Source: Cristatella mucedo
Taxonomy: Eukaryota; Bryozoa; Phylactolaemata; Cristatellidae
NCBI GenBank assembly: GCA_009760855.2
Contig: WPIO01000001.1
Location: 18,937,501 to 19,001,500 of the forward strand
Length of the DNA: 64,000 nt
Direction of reading: 5' to 3'
Part shown: in pieces, positions 35,186 through 46,660 of the stretch
Position numbering within the stretch: the stretch's first letter is position 1
Layout: every line of letters starts with the position of its first letter
Made by a program: the position numbers and the translations under genes
The notes under the pieces: generated by a model
What the model was told of the DNA's origin: nothing
Databases searched by the model: none
Seen by the model: only the letters and a program-made list of their open reading frames with translations

Positions 35186-36655
35186 TTTCTCCGATTTTAA
35201 AACTAATCCAGCGGCTTTATCCATGACTAACTGCTGTAGGTGAAGAGAATTTTTCTAAAGCTCCACATAAATACAGCTGCATACTCTAGCCAGTTGAGAA
35301 CCAATGAGCTCGTACAATTTTTGGTAGCTATTTTATAAGTGCCCCTAAACCCCAGAGAGAGCGCTAAAACGATAGTTTTCTAAAAAATGGTCTACTGAAA
35401 ATGAATGTTCAGATGAAGCACAGCAGAAAATTATTGCATCACTAAATTTTTGACTAAGAGCACAAAATTTCCTGCTCCATCTATGTTTTCGAATTTTCTA
35501 AGAGGATCAATCTATGGCTTCAGCTCAGAAGCCGCTCTAGAGCGTTCGTAACATATGCGTACATCAGCGAAATGCTCAGCGAATGACTTCACTGGCCGGC
35601 AGACCGTCAGCAAACGCGATCACTTCGGTAAGATTTTCTCCTTATACTAGAGCTCATTGCCTGTGGATTCGCTTCGCTGCGTCATAGTACGCGTCTATTA
35701 TGCGTCCTTTACGGAAGTGATAGATGCATCTTGCCGCTTGACGGAAGTGCCGAGTGACGGAAGGACGGAAGACTTTCTCGCTTTAGTTAGTTGGGATGCT
35801 TAACTTCCTAACCGTCAGAAGCGTACATAATTCAGAAGTCGCATTGAAGCGTAGCTCAATCCTGTATGGCTGTCTTTCATGAAGATGGAGGGAAGACATC
35901 AGCAAGGAAAGCTGGGAAAGCTGGGCGTCTGTAAATCCTCGGCAGTAATGCATCTTCGAATCTGACGAGGCGGCAAAGATGAAAGTAATTGACCCTATCG
36001 TTACTTATACATCAGATTTCTTTAGTAATCCAAGTTGATGACGGCCTAAAGTTCAGAAGGTGCAAAATACCTTTGGCATGCCACATCGGTAGAATTATGC
36101 CAGCCCTAGAGATTCTTAGCGCTTCCTAAATTATTAAAATTTCGAATCAAAAAGTCATAAGCAATTGATTTGCCCCTTAAAAGGCGATCCGGAGTCGCGT
36201 TTAATTAGTTTTGCAGTTGAATTCGAATTAATTGTTTTAATTGTGTGCTACGACTGACGTTTTGCAGATGCGGCCTTCCTAGTCTTTGGAATATACCGTC
36301 CACGTTTAGGGCATCGACTTGTTTTAAGATATAGCGGACATTCTTGCTTTGTACCATGCTCTGCAACTATCTCTATTTCTGAGTATATCAGTGTAACATA
36401 TTTGACTTGCTAGCCGCCCTTCTAGGCCCATCTCTGACATTATCCGTCTCGCATCAGCGAGGACTAGCAACAATACGCGTTTTGCAAACGGCTTTAGTTC
36501 TGCAGCCGCTACAAACGCGTGCTTAAAAATAGCTACTGAGGTCAACCGGTGCTCCGTCCGACCGACACACATCGTCACTTCGAAGGTTGTGCTCAGCTTC
36601 GGTTGCTTAGAGAGCCTCCAAGCGCTAGCCAAACCTAAATAACACCTGTGAACAA
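35186..36655. other. No recognisable gene or repeat
   Basis: Frame 36324-36632 (minus, 102 codons) has no family motif. Near 35740-35800 ACGGAAGT/ACGGAAG words repeat a few times. Confidence 0.4.
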
Positions 36656-36659
36656 TGCC

Positions 36660-36742
36660 TAGCCGCCGTGGCGGCGGTGGTGGCGATTGCCACGGGCGGC
36701 GGCGGTGGTGGGCGGCGGCGGTGGTGGCGGCGGTGGCGGCTA
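36660..36742. repeat. GGC/GGT trinucleotide repeat
   Basis: Imperfect (GGCGGT)n on the plus strand with many GGCGG and GGTGG runs. It could form G-quadruplexes. Confidence 0.9.
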
Positions 36743-37132
36743 GAACTTGAAATCCTGCAGTGGTTTGACACTGGCAGCGCCTCGTAATGGCAGCGAGATT
36801 TCGTGCCCGTTCCGCAAGAAAAAGCTGTGCGCGCTAGTTGTTAATTGAAGCCATTGATCTGGCGCGGATCGCAACGCAGCCTCGTCATCATTCCGATTCG
36901 CTATGCGTATATGCGCTCCAAATGGGCATGGTTCAAGTCTGACAGGTATGCGCTGGCGAGATCGCCGCTTTCGCCCGCCTTATCGTTTGCCGCTTCGACT
37001 GCTACCTCAATATAATATAATCAATATAATACTTTCCCACCAACGTTGCACGCCTCTCGTGCACGGACTACATCAAGACATACAATAATCCATCATCAAT
37101 GTAGTGTCCATTTCAGGAATACAGCATTTGAG

Positions 37133-37230
37133 CAACTGTCAGTCTAGTTACTCTAGGGAGGGCCAGTTCCATTGTTCGGCCCAACTGTCTGTCTAGGTAC
37201 TCTAGGGAGGGCCAGCTCCATCGTTCGGCC
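37133..37230 (+). repeat. Two tandem 49-bp repeats
   Basis: Units 37133-37181 and 37182-37230 (CAACTGTCAGTCTAGTTACT ... TTCGGCC) abut exactly and differ at about four positions. Confidence 0.9.
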
Positions 37231-38440
37231 TATGTTTCTTAATGATTGCCAAGCCCTGACATTACGCTTGTGTCCTGTGTAGTGCATTTGTCCGCGCATT
37301 GCTCACTATTCGACTTCCTCGCCTTCCTCAGCTTACATTTTTGGCCTCCCCAGACCTCCGATTCGTTGGTACGCCACCAAGTTTCGGTTAGCTAGTAACC
37401 AGGTGCTACTGCGACCGGCCACACAGCCCGATCCAGCACGCTGCATTTCTAGAAAATTCATTAAGCAGTGCAAGATGATTCCTAACCCGAATGCCGTAGA
37501 GCAGAACGGCCGGCGTGGGTTCGAGCGCCGGCCATTGCCCTGCCGGATGAGGACTGGCTGCTTCCAGAATCGAACGGAATTTCAGGAATTCACGCTGCTT
37601 ACAACATAAGGACTCTTCAGCTTGATGCTGCTTCCTTTAACCTTAAACTAGCTTACTGCCGCTGCAAAACGGTGGTGGTCAGCTAAATCAGCTAGATTTC
37701 TACTAATGTAAAGCGAGAAAGTCCGTCAGCCACGCTGCAAGATGGCGAAGCATTGCCTTCCGTGGCAATACCATGACTGTTTCTACTATGACTCAACGAA
37801 GCGAGACCGCAGGCAGTGAGCTCTCGTTATGAGTGATGTTCATTTAAGACGGTTTCCGAATTGTAATGGTTATGAGCCGGTTATGAGATAGCATATGGCC
37901 GAGGCCACATAAATGCCGACGCATTGAAATTGTCAGTCAATTTCGCTTCTGGAGTTTGCCAGGGCATTTGAGCTGACTGGAGCTCCAGGCCGCGGAGCCG
38001 TTACGGAGCCGTACGCTGTGGCCGGCCGCTGTTGGATGCCTGCAGCCCTCCGCTGCTATCAAATGGACCTGTCCACGTTATGGATATGACTTGTAATTGC
38101 TTAGGTATGAGCGCTCTTCGTCGGTGCCGGTTTCCGGTACTGTCGTCGTACCTGCTTACATTGGTGCTACAAGTGCACCTACAAGTCGCCAGCCGTGATA
38201 CAAAAATCGGGCGTCGTCACAGGTATTAATCGAGCATCAGCTGAGACTAGCATCGTTGAAAGCTTTGCTCTCTTTGCAGCCTCTTTGCTCAGGTCGGATG
38301 TGGAAACCGCTACACCGCGTTTGTAACGACTGCCTCTCATTTCGTACGTTTTCTTATTGATGTCACCGCTTCATCGCACTGGCGGTGCTGCTCGGCGGCG
38401 CTCATTCTTGGTATGCGGAGCTGGAATCGGAGGCGAAATA
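37231..38440. other. No recognisable gene
   Basis: Frames at 37403-37609 and 38032-38229 (plus) are under 70 codons. A GGCCGGCGTGGGTTCGAGC box-B-like word sits at about 37508, without an A box at the right spacing. Confidence 0.4.
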
Positions 38441-38444
38441 CTGG

Positions 38445-40285
38445 AAGAGAATTCTCGGATCTAAACCGTTGCAGAGGTGTGCCGTCGATGCCCAGGTGAG
38501 ATGAGAAGCGTTCTAGAAGGACTTGGTGATCTATAGTTTCAAAAGCTGCCGAGATACCATCGAGAAAAACAAGCAGAGATACTCTACCGATGTCTGCATT
38601 CCTAAGTAGGTCTTTGTACACCCTAAGCAATGCTGAATCTGTTGAGTGATTAGCTCTAAAGCCAGACTGGAACTTACTAGCACGGTGTGAGGTTTCGATA
38701 TATGAGTTCAGCTGGTCTGCCACGACCCATTCCAGTGTCTTTGATAGGAATGGTAGAAGGGAGACTGAGCAGTAATTGCTCAAGTTCTCTTGGTCTAGTG
38801 TTGCTTTCTTAAGTAGTGGCCTGACTACAGCTTTTTGAATGGTGCTGGGACATGACCTGAGGCTAATGAAATATCAATGATGCTAGTTATTCACGGCAGC
38901 AGCAGATCAATGAAAAGTCGGCCCGGGACAGTGGGAGTAGGGTCTAAAGGATTTGGCGTCTTCTTTGACTGAGATATGAACTTCAGGACGAGATCACTAT
39001 TGACCTGCTTGAATCTAGACATTCAGGTGTGGCAATAAATCGAGGGACAGCATTCTAGGGGATGCTGCAATCGCAGGGGTTGACTCCCTGATCCTGTCTA
39101 TCTTCTGGACGAAGAAGCTAGAAAAGCGATCTGCTAGATCATCACACGGATCATTAGGTGGGGACCTAACCTGGGAGCGATTGGGAAGATGGTTGATCGT
39201 CGAAATAAGCATTTTTGGATCGTGAATCTGTGATTCAACAATTTCTTTATTGAAGTTACACTTGACCTATGCTAGGATAGATTGGTACAACCTACAGCAG
39301 CCCTCGTATGCCTGTCGATGGACAGTCAGTGCTGATCTATAGTATTCTTTTTCAAGCTTGTGCTTCGTAGACCAAGCTGTTTTAATGTCTGTGGTAAACC
39401 AGAGGCCGTCTGAGCGAGAGCGCACACTGCGCTTAGTCAGAGGTGCCAACTCGTCGAGCGTGTCAGCTAGTGTCGTGTTGTAGCTATCTACCAATGATGA
39501 CAGATCGGAGGGAGGACTGAGCAGCAGAGGCGAGGCAGATATTGTCGCATGGGCAGCATCAAGGTCAAGGGTCTTGAGGTTTCGCGATTAACTTGTGATT
39601 TGAGAGGAGAAGGAGGAGGAGGGCACACTGAATGAGATCTGAATGTGGTCAGAAAAGCAGGGTTTTGTAATAATTGGTGATGACAAAGTACAGTTGTGTG
39701 AGAAAATTTGGTCAAACCTACGACCCGTGATGGGAGTGAGGCGATGCACATGATCCCCAAGAGACAATAAGTCAGTCAATGCACTAAATTCAGTGCTGAA
39801 GGCGTCAGATAAGTTATAAAAGTGAATGTTGAATCGTCCATAACGAGGAAGGATCGATTTCTTGCACACAGAATCGAAATGAGATCGGAGAAATACGAGA
39901 TAAAGGAGGATTTGGTACCTGATAGGCGATGGACTGCCGCCACCATGGGTAGCTGTTTTTGGATGAAATCAAGACAATTGATTCTAAAGACTGCTTCGAT
40001 GGTACTGCAAATGGCTTGAAGTTTAATTTTGAGAGCCCGATATCAGCAACTCCAACTCCAGTATTGATTGATCTAGGCGTGTGAAAGAATGAGAAACCAG
40101 TCGGGGTACAGTCTTTAATTATTGGGCTTTTAACCAATTTTAGCCAAGTTTTAGTCAAGGTGAACAGGTTGAGACCATTTTCAGACATAAGGTCGCCTAT
40201 TACTAGAGGTTTATTGCACACTAAGCGAGAATTCCAAAGGTAAATTTTAAATTTTGGCCGCAGGTTTAGTTAAATAGCCTAATTG
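38445..40285 (-). mobile_element. Family-1 LINE, 3'-truncated broken copy
   Basis: It contains the endonuclease and first half of the reverse transcriptase but lacks everything after motif A, and has no tail. Pieces in coding order: 39814-40221 (LTKTWLKL, PRSINTG), 39588-39869 (GRFNIHF, DQIFSHN, CFSDHIQISF), 39267-39494 (TLADTLDELAPLTKRSVRS), 39015-39212, 38337-38783 (NYCSVSLLPFLSKTLEWVV, FQSGFRANHSTDSALL, FLDGISAAFETIDHQ). The motif A aspartate pattern is altered. Loss of the 3' end means a later deletion, not normal insertion truncation. Confidence 0.9.
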
Positions 40286-40957
40286 GTGACTCGTCAATAG
40301 CTGCATGTGTTTCTTACAACGGCGGAGATGTCGGAAATTTCTTCCATGGGAGACTTGAAGTAGCCAAATGAGGCAAATAAAGGAACAGTGCAATCCCCTC
40401 CCGTCTAAAGGCTCGCTACGCCCAAATGTGTTTTATAATATGGAGGCAAAAAAGTTAGCTACCTTTCCTAATGAGACGGCACTAATTTAGAAATTTAATT
40501 AGTGAACTCTTCAGCAACTGCATAAGGATGGCAATCAATGGAGCTACAATCGGTTCGCAGGATATTACGCCTTCTTTCAAGGCGAGCGTAATCTGAAGCC
40601 ATGTGGAGAAACATTTTTGTCATCAAAATCAACCTTATCAAATGCCTCAAAGTATTCTGGAAGCAAAATTAATTGTAGGAGATATTTGAAGTCAGCTAGG
40701 AAGGAAGTGCTTTTGAAAGCAATAGGCTATATTTAATCTGTCTATTCGGCATGCGGAGTCTACAGCATTCGCATCTTAGGAAGGAGATGCGATTTTACGG
40801 TTCCATTAGCAAAATCACGCTAGAATCGCAGTGCTGCAGCCTGACTGCGATATAGGCGAGATTAAACTCGCACCGGAACGCTTCGGCATTCCTGACGTTG
40901 GCTGCTACCGAAAGATTCTTCTTGGTGCTACTTCGCTCGACTGATAACTCCTCTTTT

Positions 40958-40960
<3 letters not shown>
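40286..40960. other. No recognisable gene or repeat
   Basis: Short frames only. Confidence 0.4.

Positions 40961-40961
<1 letters not shown>

Positions 40962-41052
<91 letters not shown>
40962..41052. repeat. (CT)n microsatellite, about 90 bp
   Basis: Pure CT dinucleotides; the LSLSLS and RERERE frames across it are artefacts. Confidence 0.97.
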
Positions 41053-41055
<3 letters not shown>

Positions 41056-41171
41056 GAAGGTTGAAGCTCTCAGCATGAAACTTTAGAGGGGCCATTTAAG
41101 GATACGTTAGGAACTGTTTTGACTAACCCCGTTTTTAAACTGACATACTATGTTCTAGTAAACTGGTCGTC

Positions 41172-41173
<2 letters not shown>

Positions 41174-41238
<65 letters not shown>

Positions 41239-41301
41239 CGTGCGTGCGTGTTTGTGTGCGTGTGTGTGTGTTTGTGTGTGTATGTGTGTGTGTGTGTGTG
41301 G
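41174..41301. repeat. (TA)n-(TG)n compound microsatellite
   Basis: (TA)8 followed by a long (TG)n with GCGT and TTTG interruptions to about 41300. Confidence 0.95.
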
Positions 41302-41369
41302 CATTTGTATTGACAACTACTAACGAACGGCAGGATATGCAGCTGGAGGGTTTTCATCGAACTGGAGAA

Positions 41370-41960
41370 ATGTTGTCATTCTAACTTCAGCATTATTGAT
41401 AACTTTAAGACCACTCAGATAGACACCTACATCATAGATTGATCAATCGTGATCGCGTTGTTCAAATAAATATGGTGCTGCCTTCCGCTGCAGCCCTTCT
41501 AACGCCTTCTCCACCAGCAACTCCAATGCCGCCAGTACTTTCCATAACCCCAAGCAGTCAGAGTCATTTCGCGGATGAGAAAGCCGCCTTTGTTTTGTCT
41601 ACCTTGGCCATTCGCAACCGCTGATAACTAGACCTAGGATATCGAACCCGGATTCATTAAGCAGTTGACCGGTAGTAACGTCGAGCCTTGGTAAAGCAGG
41701 CAAATCTTTCTTATTAATATTATTAATAGCCTTGAGATCCTTGCAGAATCTCACGATACTATCTTTATTCCTAAAAAAACTGCTCTGGTGAGAATCAAGG
41801 GCTTGATTGTGTACAAAATCATGCACTACTTCGTGGAGCTATTTCCGGCGTTTCAGGACTAAGCTTCTAGGGCGCTGTTTCATTGGTACGCGATAGCCTG
41901 TATTAATCTCATGCTCGACTAATTCAGTGCGTCCGTGATCATAGTCACACGTGAAAACAC
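41370..41960 (-). pseudogene. Ty3/Gypsy pol relic: reverse transcriptase
   Basis: An old LTR-retrotransposon RT. In order on the minus strand: HGRTELVEHEINTG (about 41950-41905), the KQRPRSL block, an in-frame stop, then RFCKDLKAINNINKKDLPAL (about 41745-41690) and FDILGLVISG, which aligns with the usual FSTLDLxSGY motif-A neighbourhood. A LVEKALEGLQR segment lies near 41480-41515 and a decayed YxDD-region match near 41420. Stops and frame changes show it is dead. No flanking LTR pair is seen. Confidence 0.85.
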
Positions 41961-42199
41961 ATATATGTGCCGCAAGAGAAACCAACTATTTTCTAAGGAG
42001 TCTTCTCTCGAGTGATAAGTAATCATAGTCTACAAACCTTCAAGGTTATTCTGCATCCCGTGTAAATTTTTAACCACGGATTTATCTGGCTCGAACACTT
42101 CTATACATTTAATTCTTCATTCTCTGTGCAGCACTACTCTTTTTCAATGTGCGCTTGTTATCTTCAGCATCTGGAACTTGGTATTAGGCGTCGAAGTGT

Positions 42200-42530
42200 C
42201 ACTATACTAACCAGCATCAAGACTACCGTCATCTCCGGAAGTTTTCGCGTCGTTGACTTTACCTGAACTGCCTACATTTTCGACTTTCCGACTACTGATC
42301 AGCTCGAAATGGCCTGTGATATTTCCATAGTAAACGATTACCATATGCAGATAATAAAAGACTTTGGTTAAGGTTCTGAACAAATGCGATAGGTCCCATC
42401 TTAAAGCCAACTTTTAGCAATAGGCGGCCCTTGAAGTGATCAAAAGTTTTGTCAAGAGCCGCACCTTTTTCAAAGAGTTTAAAAGTCAAACCTTATCTTC
42501 TGGTTGCATGTAAACCAGAAGGCTCTTGAA
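42200..42530 (-). other. Sequence between Gypsy fragments, perhaps integrase C-terminus
   Basis: Frames 42292-42489 and 42207-42410 hold a KYHRPF word like the GPY/F region that follows Gypsy integrase. It directly follows the integrase piece on the same strand. The match is too weak to be sure. Confidence 0.3.
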
Positions 42531-42554
42531 TCAGCTCCCAGCTTCATGTCACCT

Positions 42555-43000
42555 GCAGAGACATTTCCTTTTAAGTGACCATTAATGTCGGAAAAAAGTT
42601 CTGGCACTTCTATTTGATTTACTGGCATCAGGCTTTTCAGAGGGTAGAATTCCTGTCAACAAGGTTACACGCCATTCATTACCCAGCATCAATCCGGCCT
42701 CAATAAAGTTGGTTGATCCATGCTCTTGTGAACGGTACACTATCAGCAAAGGTAGCAAAATAAAATGAGGTCCCACACATCCTGCTTTTTTCCTACGGTA
42801 TTCAGCAATAGGCTTCCAAGCTTGCGATTATATCGTTTCACCATTTACTTTGGGGATAGAGAGTGTGCGCCATGTTTTGTGGATATCCCCTAGTAGGAAA
42901 CTTTCAAAAGATACAGCCGATTCAAAATTCCCTAGCCTTATCAGAATGCAGTTCTTCGGGCACGCAGCCGAGCGGCAACTTGAGCTTTCGCTGCTAGCCC
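42555..43000 (-). pseudogene. Ty3/Gypsy pol relic: integrase
   Basis: The integrase core is recognisable on the minus strand. PEELHSDKAREF at about 42960-42925 matches the Gypsy ELHSDQGxxFES block containing the second catalytic Asp. IHKTWRTL then follows near 42870, and LLLIVYRSQEHGSTNF at about 42760-42710 matches the FAYRxxxHxSTGxxP block. At least two frame changes and a stop occur. It lies upstream of the RT relic on the same strand, the reverse of normal Gypsy order. Confidence 0.82.
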
Positions 43001-43004
43001 CACG

Positions 43005-45845
43005 ATCGATCTCTCTTTGCGCCTGAACTATCTGCCATCCGGAAAATTAATCGCCCGCTCGGCGGCCATGGAGATTCGTGTTTTTTGGAGCCGGCGCTCG
43101 TCTCTCGTAGCACTTCCGTTTATCCACCATGCGGCGAAAGGACAAGAAGCCACAAAAGAGAGCCTATCATTCCAATGAGTTCCTTTTTCTCGCATACCAA
43201 TCGGTTTGCATTCCAACGAGTGCAGAGCTATAGAAGCTCGTGCCCAAGCAGTAACATTACGTGCTGACCCGGGTGACCTGTCCAGCCTGACGTGGATGCC
43301 TGTGCGATAAAGACAGGTGACGTGTAACCTGTGCTGAATAGGAGAGGAAGTTTGTCATCTTATGCCACGGCCACGTCGCGTTCGTGGCAGAGTTACTGGT
43401 ACTGTTGAACGCGCGCAGCCACGCCCAGGCTCAAACAAGTTGGACGCTGCGAGCCCGCAGGTTTGGGAGAGCCAGCTGAGCGCTGTCACGTCGCTGTCGA
43501 GGCGTGTTTCCCGTTCAACCACCGATCCAATTTTCGCAACAAAACTTGCGAAAGATGCAACGCCGTGCATGGCTTCATAAGCAGGCTACGATCCAGTCTT
43601 CCATTCCCTCTGGTGTCGTTGAGTTTGTAGCTTTTCTCGCGGCAGCCAGTGCCTACCTAGCGGCAGCCCAGCGGCAGCTACTGCACCTCTCGTGCGCAGC
43701 GCCAGATTATTCATCCTAACTTACTTCAAACAGTCCTCCACTCTGTGCGGTTGTCTTCGCCTTATTCAAATGGAAGCTTTTTCAAAATGCTATACGGAAG
43801 AATTAGCATAAGGATATTTCGAAGTGACCTTTGTTGGGTAGGTTAGGCAGATTACGCAGAGGTCATAAGAGACACAGCAAGCCGTGAATGTCTTAGGTCA
43901 TGTTTTGCCAAAGCTTCACAAGGAAACCTGATGAAGCTGTAACCTTCCCAATATAAAATAACTAGGATCAGTTATAGCCGTTGCAATGCTGACAGTGAGC
44001 TGACTAGCTTAAGCCAAAAAGTGAGCTAAACGAGGAAAGTGTCAAAATGGGAGCACACAATAATGAAGTAGTCCACATTTTGGGGCTCAAACTTGACTTT
44101 ACTTGACGGCCAAATCATTGGAGAAGCAATAAAAATTGCAGGTATATCGGAAGTGGCTGCAACCTCGCTAGACTCCACGGCTACATTATGGAACAGACCA
44201 AATACCTACTTGCTTTTTACGATCCCTCATACTTCAACATTCGGCATTATCACAATGTCAGCAGTGACACAATCCAAGCAACACGCAGCCAATCAGCATT
44301 CATGTATATTAGTGCTGCCGATTTGGCCAGAGTCAGGCTCATTGGCAACGAATAAAAATCTCCAGAGTCTTCGAACGAGCAGAGATATCGTTCTTATCTG
44401 TCTCGCCAGTCAGACAGCTGACATACCGTGTCAGGAAGTTCGGTGTTACCAGAGCTACCCACGCTCCTGCACCGTGCCGAACCTGTACTCTTCTCTACCA
44501 GCTATCCCACGCTACTTCGGATCTCTTCTGCTAATAAACGAGGTCTTTGCTACATGCACCTGTTGAGATCTACCGGCTCCTGGTACTGGAGTTACCGACC
44601 AGCACGACACGTGCCGGACCGCAAGCGGACATACTCCGTTTTCAAATCGACAGATTTGACCCAGCGATGGACACTCCTCGAGGCAAGCCCGATCGCCCAG
44701 TTCTAACGTGATCTGCAGCAGCTCCAGGAACTTTTGAAATAATCAGCTTTTCACGAAAAGAGCTACCGTTGATCTAGCTTTGGATACGATGGAGCCTGAG
44801 TCCGGTAAATGAGCTATCACCGACTCACAGCCGACTGATTTCGAGGAGAATAGCGAACCTGACTTTTGCGGCACATAATTACTCGGGGCCTTTCCACCAT
44901 GCTTCGACACGACCCAGCACGACCCACCTTGACGAAGCTGTTCCTTAGGGGTTGTTTCTCCTGGCGCACGCCCACGGCTCTGTTGGTAAGCGACCGGTCA
45001 ATGCCGGTCTCCGCCTCCGTAAGTAGTCCACGGCAAGTGTCTTGGAGCAATAGCCTGTACGATGGTCGTTTCACTCATCTCATTTTAGCCTTTGTTGATG
45101 ATGCTGAGTCGCTGACAAGGCAATAGGTGTTGGCACTGCAGGCAGATGCATTTCGGTCGCGGCCGGTCACCTTGGCCAGTTACCAGAGACGTTTGCTGAC
45201 TCCTCGCGTTAAAATAGGTCAACGTGCTCACAAGACTGCTTGAGCATACGAGGCTCAGGCCAGTTAGCTGACGCCACGTTCGCTTAGCAAAAGGTCTCTG
45301 TTGTACGGAATATTTTCATAAAACTCACACGTTTAGGCCTTGGCATTGCCTAGTGATCTGTCTGCCTGAGAAAGTTCGTTTGGCTCAGCCATGATCGAAA
45401 TCCGGCGGCTTTCGGCGAAATCTTCGCCGAAATTAGCATCAATCCACGTTTCTCGAGAAACAGAATGCGAACGATGCTCGAGGCCATCTAGTTGAGGCAA
45501 CCGTACAACATCGCCCATTCCTTTCTTGATCCTGACGACTGCCAGATGCACAGTCACCAATAATTTACTGCCATCTCGGTTACTAAGCCGTGGTTGCGAC
45601 GCAAATATTCGCCCGTGTTCGTGACTGACGACGGTGACACAATAGTTACCACATAAACCCTAGACAATTCAAATGGTCGCTATGCCCACTGACACCAGCT
45701 TTGACATGATAATAACAACGGGACCGGGGCAAGTTTGAGAGCGATACGAGCTGACAAAATCTCCCTGAAAATGCTGCTCGTAAGCTGCTACGTATGAGGC
45801 AAAAGTCAGTTTCTTCACTAATTATATATTTTTAATAATTTCTCC
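43005..45845. other. No confidently recognisable gene
   Basis: Several frames of 70-157 codons lie here (43355-43580 on both strands, 44093-44566 and 44428-44706 plus, 44817-45074 minus). They overlap and show no domain. The proximity to the Gypsy relic makes leftover LTR or gag sequence possible, but I see no primer-binding site or repeat pair. Confidence 0.35.
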
Positions 45846-45847
45846 AA

Positions 45848-45971
<124 letters not shown>

Positions 45972-46040
45972 AAAACATAACGAGGAATTTCTGCTCGGTG
46001 GTTCAAATGCATTTCTCGCTTCGTTTCTGTGGATACATAG

Positions 46041-46205
46041 CCTTTGCCGCTGCGTCTTAACTCATCGGTAAGGCGATCGCACTTCGATACTGTCGTGGGT
46101 GGCAGGTTTGTATCTCCCAGGAGGCATTTCTTTACTTTCAGCTGCTATAGAGGTAGGAGCCACTGAGGCTCATTATTAGAATAAAATCTACAAATGATAG
46201 GCTAT
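46041..46205 (+). mobile_element. Possible decayed tRNA-derived SINE
   Basis: TAACTCATCGGTAAGGCG (about 46058-46075) resembles an A box with two mismatches. GTCGTGGGTGGCAGGTTTGT (about 46092-46111) sits where a B box is expected but is degenerate. The layout and the GTAAGGCG and GTCGTGGG words match the SINE at 673-860. Confidence 0.4.
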
Positions 46206-46249
46206 TAAATCAATCTATTTTTCACCTAGGTTTCTACATTCGCTTCCTG

Positions 46250-46660
46250 AAAGAACACACTCTATCTCTGAAACAAGTGAATAAAGCAGCGGCCTTAACA
46301 CTTGCGACTTGTCTTTGGCCCTTTCAAGAAACGGTCATCCGATGAGAAGTGGCAGACGGCTTGCCCAAACTATTCAAATTGCTAACACGAGTCAGGCTCA
46401 CTAGAATTCTTAGAGCACGATATTTTGCAACAGCTTTTCCTATCCAGCATATGTCTTGAGCAGAATTTATCGAAATACTGAGCCTTCAACCTCCGAAGTC
46501 AAATCCCTTGTCCTCAAAACGCATTGTTAAGCTTCTAATAGCGCCCTTTTGTAACCAATTGAGGACTTCCAGTTCCTTCGGGCCTCTGCAGAGGCCAATC
46601 CATACGCGATCATTCTTGACGCACTGTCGGGAGTGGTTGCACTATTGGTGAAGTAAAGTA
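46250..46660 (+). other. Possible Gypsy RT-RNase H scrap
   Basis: TSEVKSL (about 46490-46510) and EANPYAIILDALSGVVALL (about 46592-46650) fall in the order of Gypsy PxxxxEVRSFLGL and FILDTDASxxGxGAVLSQ. Intervening sequence is not recognisable and frames change. Confidence 0.25.

Noticed and set aside
37490-37535. GGGTTCGAGC box-B-like word
   Set aside because: No A box at tRNA spacing; the surrounding GGCCGGCG/CGCCGGCC is just a GC-rich palindrome.
40795-41384. LSLSLS, VCVCVC and THTHTH frames
   Set aside because: Translations of (CT)n and (TG)n microsatellites.
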